From: Catonia carolina
Lineage: Eukaryota; Arthropoda; Insecta; Hemiptera; Achilidae
NCBI GenBank assembly: GCA_035578175.1
Contig: JAQMRL010000001.1
Span: forward strand, 51,545,553 to 51,609,552
Direction: 5' to 3'
DNA: 64,000 bases
Shown: piece after piece, positions 43,391 through 55,244 of the stretch
Layout of the letters: each line of letters begins with the position of its first letter
Position numbering within the stretch: the stretch's first letter is position 1
Translations under genes and position numbers: made by a program
The notes under the pieces: generated by a model
Told to the model about the DNA's origin: nothing
The model's database searches: none
What the model saw: the letters and a program-made list of their open reading frames with translations, nothing else

Positions 43391-45689
43391 AAATCAAAAC
43401 CGACACCCTCAAACAAAATGTTTTTCTACGCCACTGATTACTACCACAGCATCTTCAGAATAATAATGTAATAATGTATTTAAAAAATATCAACAATAAA
43501 TACTAGGTTACGAAAGACTTATAGTACGTAGTCTAATGTAATAAAAAACATTTTGACAAGTACGCTATGTATTAAAATGATTGAAAAAGCGATCCGTTTA
43601 TAAAAATATATTAAAATCAGATCTAACATTTAATTAGTTTTAAAAATTAGGCTTCTGCATGCAGCGCTTACAAACCAATGTAGTTTTAATATACTGTACT
43701 GTTGTACATAACGCAAATGCAATGAATTAAACAGTGAACCCGGGTTAAGTATAAAAAATGGCAGGACAAAATTTTGGTATTTCCAGTTTTGTACTGAAGG
43801 TTCTTTATAGAAATATCAATAGAGTATACTGATTTACTGAGAAAATAGAAACTGTAAATAAATTCAGAAACATTTAATTTTTTCCATAGGCGTTTTGTAT
43901 AACTGACATTCAAATAACCAGCATTTTACAGTATTTCGAACGTATTAATTCTACACATCGCTGTACATAGAAGGATGAAGGGCAGTATTTCATCTATATA
44001 GGATATATAAGGTGTTCAAATTATATTTATATTTTTAAAGATTAACGTAATTAAATTAAGAATATTCTTGAAAGTTTTCTTTATAGTTGTTTTTGATCTT
44101 GCAGTTATTTTTCTTGAAAAAAGTTGAAAATCATGATACTGAAAAGCCACTTATTATTGCACTGATTTATTGATGTAATGAAACATTATTATACTATTTA
44201 ATAAAGTAGAAAGCTAATAAAATTCTTTCAAACCATCATTTATATCAGCTTGAATTGTTAAATATGTACGGAGTTCACATGTACAGATGTAGTTAAAATG
44301 TACTACATCTTTTATAGTAATATATAAGCATTATTTTTAAAAAAGAACTTATGAAGTTCTGCTCTTAAAGCCAATAAATTATAATGATTTAAATCCGTAT
44401 TTTTTATAAACTTCTGTTTCAGGTTATAATGTATAGTTCCACATATTGCATCAAACATGTTTGCCGTACTACCAATATCGATTTATTTTTCATGGGTTAG
44501 GGTGCTACCCTGATAGCTGGAAGCAGCTTTAACACTCAGTATCTAACCACTATCTTTGATATGACTCTTCCCTTTAAAATCCATAACCTTTGTTTCTGTA
44601 GCGAATATATTAAGACCAAACTCACTACTTACTTTATTCAGCTGAAAGATAGATTAAGTCATCCTCCATAGTGCAAAACGGTTAGTTATCTTTCAGATTT
44701 ACCCAATCTTTTAAGTAAGAAAACTTAGAAGACTTAAATACTGGACGTATCTAAGACTTTGTGTTACAAGAATTAAGTGGCATTTAAATAAATAGCCTCG
44801 TTTCCGATATTTATTTACATAACCACATTTCAAAGAGGATTTCTAAAGAAAACACCTACACAACAAATTGCATGTCGTCGCGGTCAGAATGTTTAGAATT
44901 ATATCCACAAAGTCTTATGCCAAGATTGAAATGATTTGTGCCAAGTCATGTCGAACAATTGCCAAGTTCAAATGATTTTGACAGTGCCAAGTTCAAGCTC
45001 TTTTTTCTTCACTAGTGATTGTTTTACTTTTACTATTATTGTAATTCAAGAATCTTAAACATTCATTTTTTATTAAGAGCACTCCAATCGTTATAACAAA
45101 AAGAGAATGTGGTTTTTTCTTTCTGATTCACAAACTTCACGCGTCCAAGTTTGCTAACAATGATATGAATTCAGTCTTAAGTTAGATGCTAAATAGATCT
45201 TGAGTTATCAAAGGATTGAGGTTCTTAAGAAGGTAAAATAAATATTTCACATATTAAACGGTTTCTAACCGGTGAAAAATATTCAGTTGCTCGTCCCATT
45301 TTATTTGAATTCTTATTCATCAAATATGTAGTGCATAGAATGAATGAAGTATTTATTTAAGATCATCCCATTTTAATTAACTAATTTCAGGAGATAAAAT
45401 AATACATAATGTATTATGAAAGTACCAAAACGCTTAAGTTATCTTATTTCAATTTTAATCTGTTTTACTGATTGTTCTCTTATTTATTGTCTTGATAGTT
45501 TTTGCTAGTGATTATGGAATGCCTGCAAAGACATATGCCTAAGTATAACCGTTCCCCTTGGTTCTCCCGGTTTTTCCGGTTTTTATATTATTACACAGAT
45601 TACCAAAACTCAATATCTAGCTGAATGTAAAAGACTTTCCTAAAATAATTGTTTGGCATTATAAAAAATCACTTTAAATAGGAATAATG
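43391..45689. other. Non-coding, AT-rich
   Basis: No coding frame, repeat or strong motif seen. Confidence 0.45.
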
Positions 45690-45835
45690 TGAACAGCACA
45701 ATCTGTCTTCTACTCCAGGGGACGAGGGTTCGATTTCTGGTCTGATCTGGCATTTTTATCTCTATACCGCCTCATATAATTATCTACATACAAGCCAAAA
45801 CTTATGTAGACATCATCACTTAATAAAAACTAAAT
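45690..45835 (+). mobile_element. tRNA-derived SINE, degraded (family S4)
   Basis: A recognisable B box (GGTTCGATTTC, 45727-45737) is followed by TCTGGCATTTTTATCTCTATACCGCCTCAT, quoted as two blocks TGGCATTTTT and CCGCCTCAT. It ends TATGTAGACATCATCACTTAATAAAAA-like, that is TGTAGACATCATC then TAATAAAAA. The same body is seen, better preserved, at 49247-49404. The A box is not recognisable. Confidence 0.6.
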
Positions 45836-48023
45836 AATAAAGTACTATATTACATTCCTTTAATAGCAGATAATTATTGTGGCGTAATCTACCATTGTCG
45901 CTTTAGAAAAATTAAAAACTTGTTGATGTATCATGTTACATCAGTCAGTCTATCAGTATTTTCGCGATTGTATAACAAATCATACTAAATTTTAGGTGTG
46001 TCAAATACCTTCAGCCACAATTAGAATCCATTCTTCTTATTAACAAAAGTACGGATATCAATATTACAGCGACCATGCACTGAACTGGTCTCAGAGAATA
46101 AATTCCATAATCAATCAATTTTTTAGGAGTTTACTATCGCATGAAATTATTTGAACCTTAGCAACTATTTATTTGAACTTTCTTGGAGAGTAATAAAGTT
46201 ATCTCATTTTCCCAATCGAACTCGATAACTTTGGATTACTTTTCAAAAAAAAGCAATAGACTGAACCATCAAAGCGGTCTTATATTGTACTTTTTTGGGA
46301 TCGAAAGAAAAGGCCTATCGTGAAACTAAGAGCACAATATTTGTTACCTAAAAAAAATTATGATTAACTCCTATCTTCAACCCTTTAATTTATCCCTCGT
46401 TTTAGCTCTTAGAAATGCAAATTTAATTATTGTCATAATAGAATTCGGAAAATAATTATTTCAACATTAGTATGTGTTAGCTTACCTATGAAAATGTAGG
46501 AAAGAGAATAAAACAAAATCGAACGTAGGCGGGTAACTCTCTCTTGAATTCTGTGAAATTAATTGGAACGGATATTATTCTAAAAAAATCTAAATATATA
46601 CTGAAAAGGAATAAATGAACACATAAATATTAAGTAATGGTTCAACCGAAACTAAAAAATGATAAACAAAAAATAAGCAATAATATTCGAGAGGATAGAA
46701 AATAATATTAAAGTATATAGCCTATTACGAGAGCTATAAAAACTATTTTTATATTAACATATTTCGTATGATGACAGAAATTATACGTGTGTATATTCAA
46801 ATGAGTGATGATCAGTGGAACGTGTTTTAAGACAAATTAATGATAAAAGCCGTCATATATTATATTCAGTGACATCTTTTACAACTACTTTAAGAAAAAT
46901 GATATAAAAAAGGTTCAGAGACAGGACAGCTAAAGTAACAGATTATCGAGTTGGCATTTAGGTTGAACATCGTACAGCATACAGCAGAGTGAGTATGGAG
47001 AAGCGGGGAAACTGATGAAGCGGCAGACGGTTTTACTGGCACTATTTATAATCAGAATGAATTAATATTGGAGTGCGAGAAAGTTGAGTTAGTGAGTTGT
47101 AAATGGTCTCATGTTGACAACAGGTGGTGTTCTCGGCCACACAAGATGGCGGCCCATTACTCACTCAGACATGTTAATTACTTAGGCGACCAGCGGGACT
47201 TCCTGTACTAGATGGATGAGACGCCCTCACTCTCGGCTTTTCCTTCGCGTATTCCTCCTTATCTAACATCCCTCTGTCGTTGCTATCTACCCTCGCTAAC
47301 CCTTACTACCACTCAATTTAGCAGATTTCTTCCTGCAAAACAAACTGCGCTGAGAAAGACAATGTACACAAACAACCTGACTCGTAAATAAAAGTTTACT
47401 CACAGAAATTACCTGAGCAAAGAAACGATACGAAGATAAAGTATCACAAACTCTCATGAAAATTTTAGTAGATAATTAAACTGTATCTTTTGTGTACTTC
47501 TACTTAACAAAATATTTAAAAACTGAAAAATTTTAATGTAATTAAATTACTGCCACAGAGCAATAACGTAAAATAAACGGTATAAAATTCGTTAGTATAT
47601 TTCTTTACTTTTTATATTTTCACAGAGTTTTTCAGTGTATTAAACGGATTATGTTTGTTTAAAATTTGTATTTTTCAAAATTCAACAACGAAGCTAACCA
47701 ACCGTTTGATAAAAAAACCAGATGACCAATGCCTGTATTGAGATAAGTTGACTTCTGGGAATATTCCAAGAAGCTGGACATATATTCACTGAATAATTTT
47801 CTCAGAAAACCCAGTCTGTTCTCTTGTTGGAAAAACCGGCCTGGTTTACAATCGTATAAAACCACAAAACCCGCATCTCACTTGACACAGCTAATTACAC
47901 GAGTTACTCAATCCAGTTTTTATCTCATTTATCACTACTTTCAAATTTTAGTACTAGGCCTAGGTTCTTAACTTATATTTTACTGAACTAGATATTTTAA
48001 CTCATTAAAGTAGTTCACTTATA
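45836..48023. other. Non-coding; possible regulatory island and duplicated motif
   Basis: AT-rich up to about 46900, then a GC-richer high-complexity island at about 46960-47340. It contains AAGATGGCGGCCC at 47153, which resembles a Pleiohomeotic/YY1 site, and TTAATTAC at 47175. One arm of a 67-bp repeat lies at 47876-47942. Confidence 0.4.
47876..47942 (+). repeat. 67-bp non-coding duplicate, copy A
   Basis: It aligns without gaps to 51492-51558 with 59 identical positions of 67. It contains GCTAATTACACG (homeodomain core) and TTTATCTCATTT (GATA core reversed). No tRNA box, TIR or A-tail goes with it. Confidence 0.75.
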
Positions 48024-48267
48024 GCTTAACGAACTAGAGACTGCAGATAAAGGTGGAACATAGTGAACTAGATCACAGCACAGAGCCGATTGACTTTCGT
48101 TAATCGTATCCTGCGTTGTCACGTCGTGGTCCCGCTGTGGATGAGAGCCTAACAAAAAGTCAGCTGGAGTTCGGTGGAACAGAGTGTAATTTAGTGAAGG
48201 GGCAACCTCACACTTGACCTTGGCTGTTATTGGCTAGATCTCATCTGCAGTTTTTAGTTCGTTGGGG
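48024..48267. mobile_element. TIR element copy 2 (244 bp, uninterrupted)
   Basis: It starts GCTTAACGAACTAGAGACTG and ends, reversed, CCCCAACGAACTAAAAACTG. Both continue into CAGATRA, so the inverted repeats match at most positions. TATA lies on the left and TTTA on the right. It is in opposite orientation to copy 1 at 26869-27610 and lacks the LINE that splits that copy. It encodes no protein and is a MITE-like element. Confidence 0.82.
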
Positions 48268-48464
48268 TTTAGTAGTAAGTGTTCATTATGAAAACGTTTA
48301 GCTCTTTTTAGGGCAGATATTCTTGGGTATTTGCAAGTAGCCTACAAATCATATTAAAGCTTTATAGTAAATATAGTATCGTATTCACACAAAAATAATT
48401 GTGTATCATTTTTACTAATTTAATCTACATAATATAATCATAATGTAATATTTAAAAAAAAATT
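48268..48464. other. Non-coding spacer
   Basis: AT-rich, nothing seen. Confidence 0.5.
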
Positions 48465-49135
48465 AACGTTAGAAAAATGGAGAATAAAAATTAATCCAAC
48501 CAAATCTATTCATGTTTCCTTTGCTATTCGAAAAGAAATATGTCCTAATGTATTTGCTATAACGTTCTCATATCTCATAAGTGTGAAATTCGATACTTAG
48601 GGCTTATCTTGGACAAAAAACTTATGTGGCAGTCACCCATAAAAAATAAAAAAAACTTCTATTAAATACCAAATTACGACAACTTTACCGAATCATTATT
48701 TAAACCAGTTTCAACCTATGGAGTCCAGTTATTTAGCTCAGCAAAATCCAGTAGGATCTTATTCACCTACAGACGTTCCAATAAAAATTTCTACGTTTAA
48801 TATCAAGAGCTCCGTACTACGTAAATAATCACACTCTAGACTCCGATATGGGGATTCCTACCCTTGAAAAGGCAGCATAGTCCTAATATAAAAAATTCAT
48901 TCCAAAATTACTACTAAATCCGAATCATCTAATTCAAGAACTTCATCGCTAAAAAAAGAAAAAATTACTATTATTATTTATTTAAATTTGATACTAAATT
49001 ACGTCCCCAAAGATATACCAATGGGTATATCCCTTTGTCTTTGTTTCCTTTTTCGTGTTATTTTGTAATGTAGGTATATCACATTTTCTAATAGTCGTAT
49101 ATTTGTGAACTGTTTAAAATTTCAAATAAAGATAA
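48465..49135 (+). mobile_element. Jockey-like LINE fragment, RT C-terminus to 3' end
   Basis: The plus strand reads WRIKINPTKSIHVSFAIRKE, then LGLILDKKLMW, then LFKPVSTYGVQLFSSAKS, then WGFLPLKRQ through frameshifts. This is the jockey series (W.IKINP.KS.HV.FT.R, YLGLHLDK.L.W, LKP.W.YG.QLWG.A, LGIPT...EE). The catalytic box is upstream of the truncation. The 3' part ends in A-rich sequence near 49135. Confidence 0.78.
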
Positions 49136-49246
49136 AAAAATTAATGTAACCACAGAATTGTTACAGCAGGTAGATTCAAAAATTGATAAAGGTTTTAAGA
49201 AGAAAAGATTACTGTTGTTTCGCTTCACCAAACAGAACGTTTCGTC

Positions 49247-49404
49247 TGGCCCGTAGTGTAGTGGTCAGCGTAACAAGCTTCTATTACGGGTCCCTGGTTC
49301 GATTCCCAGTCAGTTGTGGCATTTTTCGTCCTTGTATCACCTCATTTCATTACACCTACGCACAACCCAAAGCATATTCTAGACATCAGCATGCAATAAA
49401 AAAG
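49247..49404 (+). mobile_element. tRNA-derived SINE (family S4)
   Basis: A-box-like TAGTGTAGTGG at about 49255 and perfect B box GGTTCGATTCC (49296-49306). The body is TGGCATTTTTCGTCC...ATCACCTCAT...CTAGACATCAGCATGCAATAAAAAA. It shares the body with the copy at 45690. The 77-codon open stretch across it (49183-49416) is not a gene. Confidence 0.82.
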
Positions 49405-50747
49405 TGGTCAGGCTGAAGAAAACGTACTATATTTAGGCGCTACTCCCTGGAATAGTCTCTCACTCGTGACATCTTAATCATCCTGTCACCAAACATTTTA
49501 GTTAGTTATTAAAACCAATATTAAAATATTGTTAAACATTTTTGCATAAGGACCCGTAATCCTTTTTTCTGATATCCACCCATCAATTCAAAAAACTCGC
49601 GTTGGCTTGGTGATTGATTCAGTTTTTCTGTTTTTTTGGATGTGTGAGCGTGATGTCTACTGACAGTATTGCAGAAGGAATAAATGTATTTTATCAATAT
49701 TTTTCGATTTTGTTATCGAGAACCGTTACATCTTCGAACGACTACACCTTTATCGTTAAGTTGTCATTCTCCAGTCCTCTCACATCTCTTCCTCTTCCGC
49801 CCCTCTCTCCCACCTCCTTCTCTTCCTCCTCCTTCCACCTCATTTCCTCTTTCTTTTCCACCCCACTCTTCTGCTCCAATTCTCTTCCTCTTCTTCCTCC
49901 AACCCGTACTCCCCATCATCACTCATTCGCCTCCCCGTTTCTCTTCTCATCTACTACCTCCTTATCCTCCTCTCTTCTCTTTTGCCCCTATCCTCCTTCT
50001 CCCATACTATTACAGTACCTATATGCCATTTAGCGCGGCATTAAAATATTTTATTTAATTCAATTTAATTTAAATTATTTTCTTAATTAAACTATTTCCA
50101 CTGAATTGCAGAGTTTCTCTCTTAAATTTCTCAGCGTTTTCCCTCTACAGGTTTGTATCCCACAACATGTTTTGGAGTTCTATTTCCTATCAATCTTTAA
50201 AGATCCTACATCCATTTATTATTTTAATAATAGATTATATCATTTACTCTTACTGTCTGCAACTTGTGCCTAATTAATATCTCAGCCAAGTTATTCTGCT
50301 GTATATTGTTGACATTAGTGTGAGTTAGGATAACCTGTGGTATGAGTATCTGGTAATCCTCATATAAAGTCACTCACCCGACTGTAGTTACTTACTAATT
50401 CAAAGTTTTTTCTACCTTTTTTGTGGGGTTTACGTCATATTCTTTTGCAGGTTACTACTTAATTCACAGGTTGACTGACTGGACTGGCCAACAGGTTATT
50501 TTATCAATTAAAAAAACTATAGTTATACTTGCTTGTATATTTTTTTCTAAAGGAATAACTACATTATTTTATTTATTTACAATTATTATAAGTATTAATT
50601 TAAATCATATGAAAACTATCGTAATTTCGATAAAAAAAACGTATCTCCCATTATAGGAAAGTCAAGGGAATAAAAATGTTATTTCTAAATCATGTAGGTC
50701 TGAGATTTGTAACTCTGTATTTTTTAGATCATGTAACTCAAAATTTT
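49405..50747. other. Non-coding; long polypyrimidine tract
   Basis: It contains the C/T-rich tract described separately; the rest is AT-rich. The 139- and 124-codon overlapping frames at 49614-50058 are products of the pyrimidine bias (Ser/Leu/Pro runs). Confidence 0.5.
49766..50003 (+). repeat. Polypyrimidine (C/T) tract, about 240 bp
   Basis: Nearly all C and T on the plus strand with scattered A, and no fixed repeat unit. Such tracts can form triplex DNA under strain, but may simply be low-complexity DNA. Confidence 0.8.
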
Positions 50748-50912
50748 TGAGTGCAGAGGGTGACGGAAGAACTCCGAGGTCAGAGATCACAAAGAATGAG
50801 GGAATACTGGGTAAAGATCAGGGCTCAGAGATCGAAGTAGAGTCTTTCATGTTGTGGCTGAAGTGGTCCATTGTAGCCTCACAAGTAAAAAAAAAAAAAA
50901 AAAAAAAAAAAA
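50748..50912 (+). mobile_element. Extremely truncated LINE 3' end with A-tail
   Basis: The plus strand reads VTEELRGQRSQRMREYWVKI, then RAQRSK and a stop. This matches the KW.EERR.AHSERMKEYW.KRKA end of a LINE ORF2. After about 55 bp of 3' sequence comes an uninterrupted run of 26 A (50887-50912). Only about 165 bp of the element were copied. Confidence 0.72.
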
Positions 50913-51072
50913 TCTATAATACTTTTGAAATTCAGACATATGGTATGAATTTTTTGTATTTCTAAAAGATAAATTAAATTAAATTTTTTTTTGACAACTC
51001 AATATTTTTATTAAAAAGCTATATTTCTTGTTGAAAAAATATCAAATCACAATCGTAGAAAATAATCCAGAA

Positions 51073-51098
51073 AAATATTCTGATACGTCAGAATATTT
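51073..51098. repeat. Perfect hairpin, 11-bp stem
   Basis: AAATATTCTGA and its complement are separated by TACG. It may be a folded structure or a relic of a small palindromic element. Confidence 0.75.
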
Positions 51099-51491
51099 CA
51101 TCGGATGTTTATCAAAAATAATGATGCGGGTAAGAATATTAATAATTCGGCGTTCTACAAGACATATTTTTAAATTTGAGATGAAAGATTATTTTTATTA
51201 ATGAATATATGTCACGAGCTTTGTATGTGAGATGTTGATCACTGTAAAACTCTACTTCTATTTTAATGAGAGAAAAAAAAGGCATTTCCACAAAAGACAA
51301 AGTTTATTAATTTGAAAAGATAATATCAGACAGTCATTCTGGTAGACAGATAGACAGAAAGGAGCTGTTCTGGTAACATGATTTGTGGGCGTGTGTATCA
51401 GTAATATTATTTTGTAAGTGTGTGTGGGGGTGAATGAGAAGGAACGATGTAGACAGAGATAGTAAAGCGAATGAGAAAGAGCTCACGCGCG

Positions 51492-51558
51492 TCTCACTTG
51501 ACACGGCTAATTACACGCGTCACACAACCCAGTCTTTATCTCATTTTTCTCTACTTTC
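51492..51558 (+). repeat. 67-bp non-coding duplicate, copy B
   Basis: 59 of 67 positions equal to 47876-47942, same orientation, 3.6 kb away. It keeps GGCTAATTACACG and TTTATCTCATTT. The bases before it are rich in CACGCGCGTC. Confidence 0.75.
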
Positions 51559-52714
51559 CAGGATATAAAATCTGTTTGTGTCAGACATGGCAGAGCTGCT
51601 GCTGCTGCCGAGTTCGCCCTGCGACGTCTCAGTCAACGTTTACGGAATAATGAATAAACATAACTTCAACCCTCACCTCTGCAGTACCCTTCTAACCACT
51701 CGCCACCACTTTCTTCCTCATCCGCTAACCGTCACGCATCAAGACTCTTCTTCTCTGTACTTGCTTGTCTGTATTTGCCCCAACTACTTTCATTCACAAT
51801 GACATCCTGAAATTAGAAACAAGCTTTTTTCCCCGATTTCAATTAAGATATTCGTAAAAAAAATTAATTCCTCTTTCAAGCATAATTTAATGTAAACAAA
51901 ACGAATTTACGTACTTTCCCCCATCTATCCTTTCATCTTCTTTTTTATCATCGTAAACATGTTTTTTCTAATATATAATAAGCCTAGGTAACATTCTTAA
52001 AGAAAATAATTTATTTCAAAAAGTAACGAATAACCGACCACTTATCATTGCCTACCCAGTTTATAACTTAAGAATGTTTCAGGCGTAAAAATATTTACGT
52101 TATATTTTAAAACCTTTGAACTTTGTGTATATTAGTAAACATGAAAGAAAATAGTTAAAGAATATTTTTAAAATCATCATAAATTTTAATTTCACTTTTC
52201 TTTTAAAATTCAAAATATTTTTGACTAGTTTTCTTTTACACTAATTACTAGTATTTCGTATTCCCAAATGAGAATAATAACAAGGAATAAATCTTCTAAA
52301 GTCAAATTTACGAGCCTTCACACTTCAACTGACTGAGAAAACATATTTTTAATGGAAAAGCAATAGCAATTATACTATCTCCTTCTTAGTGTATATAATT
52401 GGAAATCAACGAACTGATTGACATTCACTAGTTTACTTTCGTTTTTTGAATCATCAATTGTTCAAATTCCCGATTACTACACAGCTAAAACTTACAAAAT
52501 GTGTTCGCCAGAGATTTATACAGAAAAAAAACATGGAATGTTTAAATTTACACTACTTGCCTCTAAGGGGTAAGGAGGGGTGATAACCCTAAAAAAATTT
52601 ATATTTATCTACTCCATCCCGAAGATTACGGCATTAAAAATAGGTAAACATATTTTTAAAATATATATTATTACATTTATACGGTATGTAGGGTTAAACA
52701 AATCACGTAAAATA

Positions 52715-53095
52715 TAAAAATGCTGAGATTCGCCGATGATAATCGTAGTATTAGCCGAGACAAAGAAAGTACTAGAAGATATCTTTAATTGAATGGATGA
52801 GATCATGAGAAAGGATTACTACATGAAAATTAATAAGAAAATGTTAAAACAAATAAGAAAATGTTGGTAGAAGAAAATGAATAAAAAAACGAAAATCTTG
52901 TGCAGTAGCGAGAGTGGTTTAGAGGAGACGAGAAATTTAAAAGTAGGCAACAAAAATATACTGGAAGTTAGGGAATTCTGCTATACATTTAGGGAGTAAA
53001 ATAACAAAGGATGGTAGAAGCCCAAGTACCATCAAAAGCATTTCAAGCTAGAAGAGCCGTTGAAATGAAAACATCTTACTCTTATATGTAAGATG
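52715..53095 (+). mobile_element. LINE fragment (RTE-like), RT core relic
   Basis: In shifting frames: MLRFADDNRSISRDKEST, then MDEIMRKDYYMKINKKML, then TKILCSSESGLEE, then EVREFCYTFRE and KDGRSPSTIKS. This is the segment from the catalytic FADD through MKIN..KTK.M..S to FCYLG..IT.DGRS...I. The FADD box is kept but stops and frameshifts are frequent. Confidence 0.75.
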
Positions 53096-53713
53096 ATCTT
53101 ACATCTTACTTAAAAAAATTCTTGAACACTATGGTTGGATTGTAGTATAGGGGAGAGAAACGTGGGTGATAGGGGCCGTAGAAGGGAAGGGGATAGACGC
53201 TTTTGAAATGTGATGTTGTAGGAAGGCAAAGGTAAACCACTTCACTCCTCGTTTTACTTACTAAAGCGTCTAGAGGTTCAAACCAGCCTGTCGGTTGATG
53301 ATCTAAACACCAACCACACAAATCCATCTGCATTAAAATAAATTCTCACTTTTGCAAGAAAGTTTTCTTTATTCACATTATAGTTGTATTCCTCAACCTA
53401 ATCACGTATTGAGATTTGAATCAAAGTAATGATTTAACAATATTTGTCCCAAACGTAGGGAAAAGTGAAAACATCTGTAGGCTACATCCATTATTTTTAA
53501 CTTCCAATGTTGTTTGTTCTGAATAAAAGGAAAACTTTACTGTAGTTGGCATGCATATTGAGTTAAAGTAAGTTAAATCCCTGACTTATATTCTCGTTCG
53601 ATTCATACTTGTTTTTCTACTTAGGTCAGTTACAGAAAGTTTTTTTTTACTTGAACCATCCAGTTGGATGATTAGGTTTAAGGTGGCTACAGAAGATAAT
53701 GTAAACTTGAACT

Positions 53714-53746
53714 GTGTACTTGTGCAGTTCTACTGCACAAGTATAC
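53714..53746 (+). repeat. Perfect hairpin, 12-bp stem extended to 15
   Basis: TACTTGTGCAGT, loop TCT, ACTGCACAAGTA. The stem lengthens by three more pairs if one G-T is allowed. It is the longest perfect inverted repeat with a short loop that I found. Confidence 0.85.
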
Positions 53747-54520
53747 TTAAACTCCTACACAGAACCACTCATAACTATCATTTTAAAACTTGTTAACTTT
53801 TTTTGTACAATATCAACAAAATTATGTATTCGAGTGATGAAACTTATACGCTTTCTATCTCGGTTTATACAAAATGTTTAAAAAGAATAAACGTAGCACA
53901 TGGAATAAAAAGTGGCTAAAGAAAAGGCATGAGTTCATCATGTAAATCTTTTGAGCGAATTAAAAATGTATCCAAATTATTAGTTTACGTATTTGTGAAT
54001 GAATTAGGAAATTATCTATCATAACTATCTATCATTAGAAAATCATCTCTTATCACCCTTCCGGTATAAAAAGACACAATAATCACAAGTGTTACAAACA
54101 CTATGCGATAGTATTTTCGCTCTGCTGAGATTTCTCGCAAAAAAGAGAACTTATGAAGATATTAAATTTCCCACGAATATTATAACCAAAGACGTTAAGT
54201 TATACGGTATATTTTCTGAAACGTGCCAAGTAATTCTCCTATTTTAGAAAGCCGATCAGTTAATTATTGTAATGTAAACAATTGTCCCCCCCCCCATACA
54301 TAAAAATATACATGAATTCACTTAAACTGCGCGCAAATTTACAGATTGACAATCTGAACTTTTTTATATCGCCTGTATAAATCAAAAATTTGTATACTAT
54401 AACCCACACACTGAAATAAAAACTGAAAGCAATAGAAAACTACAGATTTTTCTGTTTGACTAGAATTACCGTGGGGAAGCTCCCTCATGTATGATTCTGG
54501 TTTGGCTTACTTAGTATACA

Positions 54521-54542
54521 AAGGTCTTCTTTTGAAGACCTT
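54521..54542 (+). repeat. Perfect hairpin, 9-bp stem
   Basis: AAGGTCTTC, loop TTTT, GAAGACCTT. It is followed within 60 bp by overlapping inverted repeats built from AGAAGCTT and AAGCAAGAG. Confidence 0.8.
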
Positions 54543-55244
54543 ATCTCAAAATCAAGAAGCTTGCTCAACAGAGAAGCAAGAGCTTCTCTTGAAGCTTTTG
54601 CTTTGAAAACATCAAGAACTTCGAGAATTTCAAAATATGAAAGAAAACTAAAGAAAATTACAAAAGATGTAGGGTGTTACATGTATGTAGAATGAAACGA
54701 CTTGCATAAGATAGAACAGCTTCGAAAATAGCATCAAAACAGTCGAGGGACTGACGACAAAAAAAAACCACATACACGACCCAGTAAACGTGTGCAGTAT
54801 ATTTTTACAAGTATACAGATCAAGTTTGAACGTATTTAGCCGCCTTTATCTATTTTAAGCTGGTGTTTTTGCATGAAAAAAGTCATTTTTTTGTAGAACG
54901 CTCATAAACAATTTTTTCGACAATATAATAAATCACTCTGTGAAGCAATATTGTACATTCAATCTTCTATATACCCTACTTTGCTCTTATGAGTTATCTC
55001 TTCGACGAATAAGACTCTTAAGGAATTTAATATCTGTATTTTAAATGAATTTATATTTTACTTTTTTACGTTTTACTACCGAGTGCTATAAACGAACTGA
55101 GAACAGTTTTAGGTTAATAATTATTTATTTGCGGTGTGATAAGAACAAAATGAAATTATTGTTAAGTTACACGACAGTTTTAAGAGGAAGGAAAACTTGG
55201 TTGTTTGAATCTAATCTGCTGACTTTGTTAGATTAGAAGCAAGC

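Larger units (their letters stand above)
50913..52714. other. Non-coding; hairpin and duplicated motif
   Basis: AT-rich. It holds an 11-bp perfect hairpin at 51073-51098, a GT/GA-rich stretch at 51400-51480, and the second 67-bp duplicate. Confidence 0.45.

Noticed and set aside
49614..50058. Two overlapping Ser/Leu/Pro-rich ORFs
   Set aside because: They are created by the polypyrimidine tract, which is stop-poor in every frame of that strand.
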